This document shows, piece by piece, positions 1 to 5,583 of a stretch of DNA of 5,701 nt. The DNA is taken from the NCBI GenBank assembly GCA_900545835.1, contig URBB01000115.1, positions 1 through 5,701 of the forward strand, given 5' to 3'. The notes under the pieces were generated by a model. That model saw only the letters and a list, made by a program, of their open reading frames with translations, was not told the origin of the DNA and did no database searches. A program made the translations under genes and the position numbers. Position 1 is the stretch's first letter; every line of letters starts with the position of its first letter. The DNA is from an uncultured Collinsella sp. (GTDB taxonomy: Bacteria; Actinomycetota; Coriobacteriia; Coriobacteriales; Coriobacteriaceae).

Positions 1-40
1 CTCTCCGTCGTCGGCAGCGTCAGATGTGTATAAGAGACAG
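1..40 (+). other. Sequencing adapter remnant (Nextera/Tn5 read-1), not genomic
   Basis: Bases 22-40 read AGATGTGTATAAGAGACAG, the 19-bp Tn5 mosaic end, and 8-21 read TCGTCGGCAGCGTC, the rest of the Nextera read-1 transposase adapter. Bases 1-7 (CTCTCCG) fit the last seven bases of the i5 index I remember as S511. The block was left untrimmed and assembled onto the contig end. It causes two artefacts: the leuS reading frame runs on into LSLIHI on the minus strand, and a false plus-strand frame begins MYKRQ. Anything called across base 40 should be cut there. Confidence 0.98.
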
Positions 41-292
41 GTGCAGCACGTCGTAGCCGCGCATGCGAGCCTGACGGGCCATGGCATCGCCGATGGTATA
101 GTTGCGCGCGTGGCCCATGTGCAGATCGCCCGACGGATACGGGAACATCTCGAGCACATACTTTTTGGGCTTGCTGTCGTCGGTGTCGACGGCAAAGAGG
201 TTGGAGTCCTCCCAAGCCTTCATCCACCTGGACTCAATGGCCTGCGCGTCGTAGGCAGGGATCTCGTCCTTATGATCTGTGCAATCGCACAT
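41..292 (-). CDS. leuS: Leucyl-tRNA synthetase, N-terminal 84 residues (partial, contig end)
   Basis: Class Ia aminoacyl-tRNA synthetase that charges tRNA-Leu with leucine in the cytoplasm. The visible N-terminus carries the LeuRS signature: AIESRW near residue 18, then MFPYPSG at 49-55 leading into the ATP-binding HIGH-type motif HMGH at 58-61, followed by ARNYTIGD and RGYDVLH up to residue 84. The family continues with PMGWDAFGLPAEN, but here the next bases are adapter, so the gene is truncated by the sequence end and not by mutation. Full-length LeuRS is usually about 800-870 residues. The ATG at 292-290 is chosen because AAAGGAG (minus strand of 298-304) lies 5 bases upstream; a GTG-started extension to 439 would have to read through the leader hairpin and has no family support. 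Confidence 0.96.
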
Positions 293-360
293 ATCAGCTC
301 CTTTTAACTTGATTGGGGCCGGTCGGCTAGGCTTTGCTCGCTGCTGCGGACAGTCCTGCT

Positions 361-398
361 CGCACGAAGGCCACATTAAGTGGCCTTCGGCTCGTGCG
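361..398 (-). promoter_or_regulatory. Stem-loop in the leuS leader
   Basis: CGCACGA (361-367) pairs with TCGTGCG (392-398), and AGGCCAC (368-374) pairs with GTGGCCT (380-386). This makes a 14-bp stem with a 5-base ATTAA loop and a 5-base bulge on one side. It ends about 70 bases before the leuS start and would sit in the leuS 5' leader if transcription begins upstream. No T tract follows on either strand, so it is not a typical intrinsic terminator. I see no T-box core (GGGTGG-type sequence) and no leucine-rich leader peptide. A role in leuS control is an inference from position only. Confidence 0.5.
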
Positions 399-537
399 GA
401 ACTCGCGATAAACCTTATGCCCCGCCCTTCCGGAGCCACACGGGAGGCAGGTTAACTAATTCGAGCCCGGCATTCAGAAAAGTCAGTGCAGCAAAATGGC
501 GATGCGGATAACGACATGGGCATGGTTTTCGCTGCGC

Positions 538-570
538 GCACGGGTCCCCTGGGGAGCGCCGTGCATTTTT
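538..570 (+). terminator. Hairpin followed by T5, terminator-like, beside the repeat
   Basis: GCACGG (538-543) pairs with CCGTGC (559-564), and TCCC (545-548) pairs with GGGA (552-555) inside it. ATTTTT follows directly at 565-570, which is the form of an intrinsic terminator on the plus strand. No plus-strand gene lies upstream, and the right half coincides with the left arm of the inverted-repeat block, so it may be a structural part of that element and not a working terminator. Confidence 0.3.
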
Positions 571-797
571 GGGAGTATTCAGCAAGCCAGGACGGCTGCA
601 TACACGCCGGACACACCATATTGGTCCCAAGGACGCCTTCGACCGGCGATTTGAGTCGGCAGGCAAACCCCGCCAGGACAAAAAGGCATGCTTCGCGCCG
701 CGCCGGACCCCAAAATGACGTCAATCTCCGCAACGTTACTCAGCCGCAGCGGCACCGGCAGAGCTCGCGGTGCTGAATACTCCGTTTTTTGCACGGC
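558..797. repeat. About 240-bp block with imperfect terminal inverted repeats (MITE-like candidate)
   Basis: The left end at 558-584 and the reverse complement of the right end at 771-797 share GCCGTGCA at the outer side and GGAGTATTCAGCA (572-584; complement at 771-783) at the inner side. Between these the left end has TTTTTG and the right end AAAAAC. Overall 21 of 27 positions match. The interior (585-770) encodes no recognisable protein and is not symmetrical. I see no clear target-site duplication. The form fits a small non-autonomous mobile or interspersed palindromic element, or a structured RNA whose ends pair. I believe similar motifs recur in Collinsella genomes, but I cannot verify that here. 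With one copy in the window, repeat status is inferred. Confidence 0.45.
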
Positions 798-978
798 ACG
801 GGCGGGGGTACATCAGGATCAGAAAGGACATCCCAGCCTTTTTATGCGATCTGTAATGGGAAGTATGCAAAACACCAAGAGATAGCATTGCTGGTGTCCA
901 AATTGAGCGCGGGGCAGCAGCACCTCCGCCCCGCACCCAAATCCAACAGAGCAGGGACGCTCATGGCGGATCCCCACC

Positions 979-1030
979 AAAACGCAAACGCGGCTCGAGC
1001 GCTATCCCAAAATAGGCTGCCCGAGCCGCG
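979..1030 (-). terminator. Intrinsic terminator of the amidohydrolase gene
   Basis: On the minus strand CGCGGCTCG (1030-1022) pairs with CGAGCCGCG (997-989), a perfect 9-bp G+C-rich stem. Inside it a shorter pairing of CTAT (1015-1012) with ATAG (1005-1002) is possible. TTTGCGTTTT (988-979) follows as the T-rich tail. It begins 22 bases after the stop codon of the minus-strand amidohydrolase, exactly where its terminator should be. Confidence 0.75.
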
Positions 1031-1052
1031 CTTAACGGTACGGCATGAATAC

Positions 1053-2690
1053 TTAGCGCTCGTAAATCAAGTTACCTGCCAGGTAGGTGGCCTGAACCTT
1101 GGTAGCCTGGAGCTCTTGTGGATCGACAGTGAGCGGGTTTTGGTCCAGGACTACAAGGTCGGCATACTTGCCGGGCTCCAAGCTGCCGAGGTTTTGCTCG
1201 TCGCCCGCTGCATAGGCGCTGCCCAGGGTGTAGTTGCGCAGGGCTGTTGCTGCATCGATGCGCTCGCTCGGTAACCAGCCGCCCTCGGGCCAGTGGCTTT
1301 TGGGATCCTGGCGCGTGATAGCCGTGTAGAGCACGTTCATGCTTGTAACAGCTGTGATGGGGCTATCGGTACCGAAGGCTTGGCGGATGCCGCGCTGCTT
1401 ATAGGTCGCAAACGGCCACATGATGCGGCTGCGCTCCAGGCCCAGATCGCGCTCGGGGCCGCCCGGGTCGAGTGTAATATGACAGGGCTGGCTCGAGGCA
1501 ACGACGTTAAGCTTGCGTAGACGATCGATGTCCTCGGGCAAGAGGTTCTCCAGGTGCTCGAGCGTGTTATGGCCGTGCTGGGGCAGGCCGTACAGGTCGG
1601 CGGCCTCCTCGAAGATATCCAGCGCGGCATGAATCGCACCGTCGCCGATGACGTGGATGCGCACGGTATGGCCGCGCTCCGCGGCCGCCAGAACCAGCTT
1701 GCGCATGCGCTCGGCAGGAACCGTCAGGCGACCTTGATCGCCCGGGAAGCGCGGGTTGGTATAGGGCTCGGTGAGATAGGCCGTGTGTTCGCTCGACACA
1801 CCGTCGAAGAACTGCTTAAAGCCTGGCGCCGAGAGCAGCGCGTTGTTCGCGTAACGTGCCTGCAGCTCTTCCAAGCGCGACTGGTCATCCAGCAGCGTGG
1901 GGAACAGATGGGCTCGGATGCCCAACTTGCCGGCTGCCTGCAGCTTGTCATAGACGTCGTCGCGGATAAAATCGCAGCCCGGCATGGGCATGAGCGACAT
2001 ATCGCATATCGAGGTGATGCCCTGCTCGGCCATACGCCTCATTTGATCGGCGTAAGCGCTTGCGATGCGATCCTCCCCCAGCCACTCAAGGCAGCGCGGT
2101 AGCAGCTGCATGGCAGCCGCCTCGTGAGCAATGCCCGTGAGTTCGCCGTTTGCATCCTTGTCGTAACTGCCGCCCGCTGGCGGCTCGCTGTCGCGCGTGA
2201 CGCCGAGCGCCTCGAGTGCGCGGCTGTTGAGCCAAAGCGTGTGCCCGTCGCCCGAATACATAACGCAGGGACGATCGGGGAATGCCGCATCGAGCGACGC
2301 CTTGGTAGGATGCTCGGGCGGGTCCCAACGGTAGTCGCGCCAGCCCTGCGTCACAACCCAAGCGTCGTCGGGCAGGTCCTGGGAAAACTCGAGCGCATGT
2401 TGCACCAGCGCCGCCTCGGACGTGCCCATATCCATGAGCATGTACGGCGAGGAACCGACCGAGGTATGGAAGAAGTGCAGATGAGCGTCATGGAAACCGG
2501 GGCAGACAAACTGCTCGCCGTAGTCGATAACCGACGTGGCGGCAGGAGCGGCGGCGATCACGTCATCGGGCGCACCGACTGCGACGATACGGTCGCCTGC
2601 GATGGCAATCGCCAGCTCGCGGGCGGTATCGATGCCGTCTTGCGCGGTAAAGACGTTCTTGGAGCGGATAATCCGATCGATATGTTGCAT
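1053..2690 (-). CDS. Amidohydrolase of the Amidohydro_3 / YtcJ family
   Basis: Metal-dependent TIM-barrel hydrolase, 545 residues, normal for the YtcJ/NfdA-like group. It opens with the small beta-sandwich part (KNVFTAQDG, residues 11-19). The metal-binding HxH follows at H70 and H72 (FVCPGFHDAHLHF). K292 before FFDG probably corresponds to the bridging carbamylated lysine of the family. H346 (RIHVIGDGAIHAA), H379 (NTLEHL) and D442 (FGTDSPI) are the other expected ligands or catalytic residues. The C-terminus returns to the sandwich with GSLEPGKYADLVVLDQNPL (502-520). There is no signal peptide, so it is cytosolic. The start at 2690 is preferred because GGGGA lies about 5 bases upstream and family members begin close to the RIIRSKNVFT strand; in-frame ATGs at 2696 and 2702 are alternatives. 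The substrate cannot be read from sequence: the family includes N-substituted formamide deformylase and many uncharacterised members. It is transcribed divergently from the M20 gene and followed by its own terminator. Confidence 0.93.
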   Translation of the reverse strand: MQHIDRIIRSKNVFTAQDGIDTARELAIAIAGDRIVAVGAPDDVIAAAPAATSVIDYGEQFVCPGFHDAHLHFFHTSVGSSPYMLMDMGTSEAALVQHALEFSQDLPDDAWVVTQGWRDYRWDPPEHPTKASLDAAFPDRPCVMYSGDGHTLWLNSRALEALGVTRDSEPPAGGSYDKDANGELTGIAHEAAAMQLLPRCLEWLGEDRIASAYADQMRRMAEQGITSICDMSLMPMPGCDFIRDDVYDKLQAAGKLGIRAHLFPTLLDDQSRLEELQARYANNALLSAPGFKQFFDGVSSEHTAYLTEPYTNPRFPGDQGRLTVPAERMRKLVLAAAERGHTVRIHVIGDGAIHAALDIFEEAADLYGLPQHGHNTLEHLENLLPEDIDRLRKLNVVASSQPCHITLDPGGPERDLGLERSRIMWPFATYKQRGIRQAFGTDSPITAVTSMNVLYTAITRQDPKSHWPEGGWLPSERIDAATALRNYTLGSAYAAGDEQNLGSLEPGKYADLVVLDQNPLTVDPQELQATKVQATYLAGNLIYER

Positions 2691-2777
2691 GGGCATCCCC
2701 ATCTCTGGCAGGAAATTCAACACCCCCGAGTGTACTCCCCCGCCCTTGTAACAAAACCCCAAGCGGCAAACGGCAAC

Positions 2778-2807
2778 TTTACCAGCCCTAGCGGCAGGTG
2801 GCATACT
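2778..2807 (+). promoter_or_regulatory. Predicted promoter of the M20 hydrolase gene
   Basis: An extended -10 element, TGGCATACT (2799-2807), has a possible -35 TTTACC (2778-2783) with an 18-base spacer. Transcription would start near 2814, giving a leader of about 45 bases before the ATG at 2859. The -35 is a poor match, so the extended -10 carries the call. The 168-base divergent region must also hold the promoter of the minus-strand amidohydrolase; TACACT (minus strand, 2734-2729) is a weak candidate -10 that I do not annotate separately. Confidence 0.4.
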
Positions 2808-2858
2808 GGAGAGAGCCTGTACGATTTTGCGATCAACCCAGCAAGGAGCAAATCGACC

Positions 2859-4322
2859 ATGACGAAGACCAAGGCACAGCAGATTATGGCGGCGACCGAG
2901 GCTCGCGCGGCAGACGATGTCACCGCGGCCATCCGAGATATCGCCACCGAGTTTGAGCCCTACATCATCAAGCAGCGCCGCCACTTCCATAAGCACCCGG
3001 AGTTGAGCCTTGCCGAGGAGCGCACGACCTCCGACATCGCCAACCAGCTCGACGCCATGAATATCCCCTACGAGCGTCCCCTCAAGACGGGCCTGGTGGC
3101 GACCCTTCGCGGCACCGCGCCCGACGCCTATCGCGAGGACGGCACGCCGCGCCGCCGTATCCTACTGCGCGCCGACATCGACGCCCTGCCCGTTACCGAG
3201 CAGACCGGCGAGGAGTTTGCCAGCGTCAACGAGGGCTGCATGCACGCCTGCGGCCACGACTGCCACATCGCCATGATGCTCGGCACGCTGCAGATCCTGC
3301 GCCATATGACCGACGACATCCACGGCGAGGTCCGCATCGTCTTCCAGCCCAGCGAGGAAAACGGCCAGGGCGCCAAGCTCATGATCGGCACGGGCGTGCT
3401 CGACGGCGTCGATGGTGCCTACGCCGCGCATATCTGGAGCGAAGTCGACGCCGGCACCGTGAGCTGTGAGCCCGGCCCGCGCATGGCAAACACCGACTGG
3501 TTCCGCATCGATGTCCGCGGCACCTCGTGCCATGGCGCCATGCCCCAGCGCGGCCACGACGCCGTTATGGTGGCTGCCGAGATCGTCAACGCCCTGCAGA
3601 CCATCGTCTCGCGCGAGATCAGCCCCTACGAGCCGGCTGTCATCACCGTCGGCGAGCTGCACGGCGGCACCGCGCGCAACGTTATCGCCGGCACGGCCTA
3701 CCTCGCCGGCACAGTGCGCACCTACGGCGATTCGACCCACGAGGAAATGCCGGAGCTTATGCGCCGCATCGTGGAGCATACCGCGGCCGCCTTGGGCGCC
3801 GAGGCAGAGCTCACTGACTACACCATCGCCAACTACAAGGTCGAAAACGACGCCGCCTCGAGCGAGCGCTGCCGTCAGGCCGTAATCAAGTGCTTGGGCC
3901 CCACCGGTCAAGGCCATTACCGTGGCACGCTTTCGGGCGAGGATTTTTCGGAGTACCTGCGCCGCGTACCGGGCGTGCTCGCCTTTGTAGGTACGCGCAA
4001 CCCCAAGATTGGCGCCACGTACGCCCAACATTCTTGCTTCTACAAGATTGACGAGACCGTGCTGGCAAAGGGCTCCATGGTGGCCGCCCAGTATGCTATC
4101 GACTTTTTGGCCGAGCCCACGCAAGAGGAGCTCGACGGCCCCACGATCGCCGCGGTTGCCGAGACCAACCCCGACTTGGCCGCCAAGCTGCGCTCTGCCA
4201 AGGCCACGGCCGCTGAGGCGCGCGACGCCATGCACGATGCTCGCACCGCCCGCCATGCTGCAATCAAGGGCATCCACGATGCGCGGGCTGCCGCTCGCCA
4301 CGAGGAAAAGCGCGACGAGTAG
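2859..4322 (+). CDS. M20-family metallo-amidohydrolase / aminoacylase-like peptidase
   Basis: Two-metal hydrolase of the M20D type (hippurate hydrolase, N-acyl-amino acid amidohydrolase, IAA-amino acid hydrolase group), 487 residues. Visible motifs are RRHFHKHPELS (40-50), LLRADIDALPVTE (102-114), the metal pair C131 and H133 in MHACGHD, the catalytic and metal glutamates E166/E167 in PSEEN, H191 in AAHIW, and H391 in YAQHSCFY. The small dimerisation domain runs about 212-325, with GTSCHGAMPQRGHDAV at its start. All expected ligands are present, so it should be active in the cytosol, cleaving an amide bond of an N-acyl amino acid or related compound. The ATG is set by AAGGAG at 2843-2848. It is longer than the usual 380-400 residues because of an N-terminal helix of about 30 residues and a charged Ala/Arg-rich tail after residue 420. 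It diverges from the amidohydrolase. The exact substrate is unknown. Confidence 0.93.
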   Translation: MTKTKAQQIMAATEARAADDVTAAIRDIATEFEPYIIKQRRHFHKHPELSLAEERTTSDIANQLDAMNIPYERPLKTGLVATLRGTAPDAYREDGTPRRRILLRADIDALPVTEQTGEEFASVNEGCMHACGHDCHIAMMLGTLQILRHMTDDIHGEVRIVFQPSEENGQGAKLMIGTGVLDGVDGAYAAHIWSEVDAGTVSCEPGPRMANTDWFRIDVRGTSCHGAMPQRGHDAVMVAAEIVNALQTIVSREISPYEPAVITVGELHGGTARNVIAGTAYLAGTVRTYGDSTHEEMPELMRRIVEHTAAALGAEAELTDYTIANYKVENDAASSERCRQAVIKCLGPTGQGHYRGTLSGEDFSEYLRRVPGVLAFVGTRNPKIGATYAQHSCFYKIDETVLAKGSMVAAQYAIDFLAEPTQEELDGPTIAAVAETNPDLAAKLRSAKATAAEARDAMHDARTARHAAIKGIHDARAAARHEEKRDE

Positions 4323-4357
4323 CCGTCACGCCCATCCATAACAGCCTGGCTAAAGCA

Positions 4358-4395
4358 AAGCGGGGGCGGACGTTATCTCAACGTTCACCCCGCTT
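4358..4395. terminator. Stem-loop between convergent genes, probable bidirectional terminator
   Basis: AAGCGGGG (4358-4365) pairs with CCCCGCTT (4388-4395), and ACGTT (4370-4374) pairs with AACGT (4380-4384) around the loop ATCTC. It lies 35 bases after the stop of the plus-strand M20 gene and 32 bases after the stop of the minus-strand DUF2752-like gene, so it can serve both. The following T tracts are imperfect: TTATGTG with a later TTTTT on the plus strand, and TTTGCTTTAG on the minus strand. Confidence 0.65.
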
Positions 4396-4427
4396 ATGTG
4401 TCGACCGTTTTTCTAGCGCGTCCTCCG

Positions 4428-4904
4428 TCACGCCAGGTAAGAGCGAAGGATGGTGAGCCAGCGTGGGGGTTCGAGGTGGATGATATCGTCGGGAACTCCG
4501 GCGGGCGCATAGCCGCCAAAGAGCAGACCGGCATCTGCCGGATTGACGAGGCGCACGATCCATACGACGACGACCAGCACGCACAACACGGTGACCGCAA
4601 TGTCGATACCACGCTTTAGCTTGCTCGATGCCACCTCCTCGCGCACGAACGCGAGCACAAACGCAATCGGCACCACCCAAAACAGCGGATGGTAGGCAAA
4701 GGCAGCCGCATAATCGAGGCGCAGCGCCGCCAGCCACGCCCTCGTCATGCCGCATCCCGGACAAGGAATGCCCGTCATCAATCGAAAAATGCAGCCAATG
4801 TCGAGCAGGTAGAGCGCGAGCCAGGCGACAAAGAGCGCGCCGGTGCAAAAAAGGGCGCGGCGAAGGAGCTCTGCCGTGCCCCTATGTCCCTGGAAGCTGT
4901 TCAC
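4428..4904 (-). CDS. DUF2752-like membrane protein with CPGCGMTR motif
   Basis: Small integral membrane protein of 158 residues. The hallmark is IPCPGCGMTRA at residues 46-56, followed about 16 residues later by a His-Pro pair (H72-P73) next to a membrane segment; this spacing is typical of DUF2752. Predicted membrane helices are about 17-38, 73-88 and 100-120; a soluble tail of about 38 residues ends in SYLA. The GTG at 4904 is chosen because it falls 13 bases after the stop of the upstream gene, has AAGGG a few bases before it, and starts just before the first helix. An ATG at 4964 would overlap the upstream gene by 47 bases, and its extra 20 residues look like a shadow of that gene's end. 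The family's function is unknown. The two cysteines could bind metal or form a disulfide, which is inference. It is probably translated from the same mRNA as the zinc-ribbon gene. Confidence 0.85.
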   Translation of the reverse strand: MNSFQGHRGTAELLRRALFCTGALFVAWLALYLLDIGCIFRLMTGIPCPGCGMTRAWLAALRLDYAAAFAYHPLFWVVPIAFVLAFVREEVASSKLKRGIDIAVTVLCVLVVVVWIVRLVNPADAGLLFGGYAPAGVPDDIIHLEPPRWLTILRSYLA

Positions 4905-4917
4905 GCCGCCCTTATTG

Positions 4918-5526
4918 TTAGGCACGAGCGCCAAGGCGAGTGTTGTAAGCCGTTGCCATGGCATTGGTATTATTGATGACGATGTTCATAGCGAAGATGG
5001 GACCAAGGCCGCACAGGAGCGCGCCGAAGATCTGCCACAGAAGAACGGTGGTGCCGTTTTCCTGGAACACCAGGCCGTAGCGAGGAGCGTTGGCCTGCAG
5101 GCGGTTGCCAATCTTGTAATACCAGTAGTACGCGTAGAAGCCGCAGGTCACAAACGATAGAAGGATGAATTCCGCCAGACCCGGCGTGTAATCGCCGTCA
5201 TCCTGACACAACGTGTTGACGTCGCGTGCCAAGCAATACAGGAAGTAGAACGAATAGATACCGCAGGTCACAAGAGAGAGCAGCAGCCAGCCGATCAGGC
5301 TGCGGTCAGCCTTAATGGGGTCATAGCCCATCGGAGCGGATGCGGACTGTTGGGCGTATTGACCGGTGTACTGCTGCTGAGGCTGGGGCGCGGGCTGAAT
5401 AGCCTGGGCCGGAGCGGGCTGGGGCTGCGGGGCCGCAGCGGCAGAAGCGGCACCAACGGCGGATCCGCAAACAGGGCAGAATTTGGCATCATCCGAAATG
5501 GGAGAACCACAAGTGGGACAGAACAT
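4918..5526 (-). CDS. Zinc-ribbon, DUF4234-like membrane protein
   Basis: 202 residues in three parts. Residues 1-23 are a zinc ribbon with CPTC (C3, C6) and CPVC (C17, C20). Residues 24-66 are a flexible Ala/Pro/Gln linker with no expected fold. Residues 70-202 are a membrane region resembling DUF4234, with hydrophobic segments at about 76-99, 116-138 and 160-185. The first two contain the same motif, LLSLVTCGIY (82-91) and LLSFVTCGFY (122-131), each followed by an aromatic stretch and a charged helix. The ATG at 5526 is fixed by AAAAGGAGAG four bases upstream. It is the first gene of a pair with the DUF2752-like gene. The topology suggests a cytoplasmic metal-binding head tethered to the membrane. 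No function is established for the domain as far as I know. Confidence 0.87.
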   Translation of the reverse strand: MFCPTCGSPISDDAKFCPVCGSAVGAASAAAAPQPQPAPAQAIQPAPQPQQQYTGQYAQQSASAPMGYDPIKADRSLIGWLLLSLVTCGIYSFYFLYCLARDVNTLCQDDGDYTPGLAEFILLSFVTCGFYAYYWYYKIGNRLQANAPRYGLVFQENGTTVLLWQIFGALLCGLGPIFAMNIVINNTNAMATAYNTRLGARA

Positions 5527-5543
5527 GAGCCTCTCCTTTTCCT

Positions 5544-5560
5544 AAGGCGTCGCACGCCTT
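5544..5560 (-). promoter_or_regulatory. Perfect hairpin just upstream of the zinc-ribbon gene RBS
   Basis: AAGGCGT (5544-5550) and ACGCCTT (5554-5560) form a 7-bp perfect stem with a 3-base loop. It lies only a few bases upstream of the AAAAGGAGAG ribosome binding site of the minus-strand gene. No T tract follows, so it is not a terminator. It could stabilise the mRNA end, tune translation, or act as a DNA operator; the sequence does not decide among these. Confidence 0.4.
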
Positions 5561-5583
5561 CAAACCTTACACGTCTACGTTCT

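Larger units (their letters stand above)
399..978. other. Long intergenic region with no convincing gene
   Basis: Open frames of 65-96 codons exist on both strands, but they overlap one another, lack good ribosome binding sites and have no recognisable domains; in DNA this G+C-rich such frames are expected by chance. The region contains the inverted-repeat block at 558-797 and short hairpins at 872-897 (ACACCA/TGGTGT) and 909-934 (GCGGGGC/GCCCCGC). A weak minus-strand promoter reading toward leuS is possible: TTGCAT (870-865) and CATAAA (846-841), 18 bases apart. I found no tRNA, tmRNA, SRP RNA, RNase P or T-box hallmark. Confidence 0.6.

Noticed and set aside
293..480. Leucine T-box riboswitch in front of leuS
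   Set aside because: No T-box core sequence or antiterminator/terminator pair was found on the minus strand; only a single bulged hairpin is present.
634..648. T-arm-like tRNA element: CGCC, TTCGACC loop, GGCG
   Set aside because: The following bases have no CCA or matching acceptor strand, and no D-arm or anticodon arm lies upstream at the right distance.
452..776. Overlapping 93- and 96-codon frames on opposite strands inside the inverted-repeat block
   Set aside because: Neither has a clear RBS or recognisable domain, and both cross the repeat arms; they look like chance frames of the kind automatic annotation often names hypothetical.
909..934. Second terminator downstream of the amidohydrolase (GCGGGGC/GCCCCGC stem)
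   Set aside because: No T run follows on either strand, and a much better terminator lies directly after the gene at 979-1030.
2124..2858. Long open plus-strand stretch in frame with the M20 gene, giving a 732-residue reading
   Set aside because: It is antisense to the amidohydrolase N-terminal half, has no domain, and the M20 protein has a well-placed RBS and ATG at 2859. The openness comes from G+C-rich codons on the other strand.
2691..2996. N-terminal extension of the amidohydrolase to 2996
   Set aside because: The extra 102 residues run across the divergent promoter region and into the opposite M20 gene, and do not resemble the family N-terminus.
3162..4301. 379-codon minus-strand frame antisense to the M20 gene
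   Set aside because: Low-complexity Gly/Ala/Val/His composition with no domain, fully inside a well-supported gene on the other strand.
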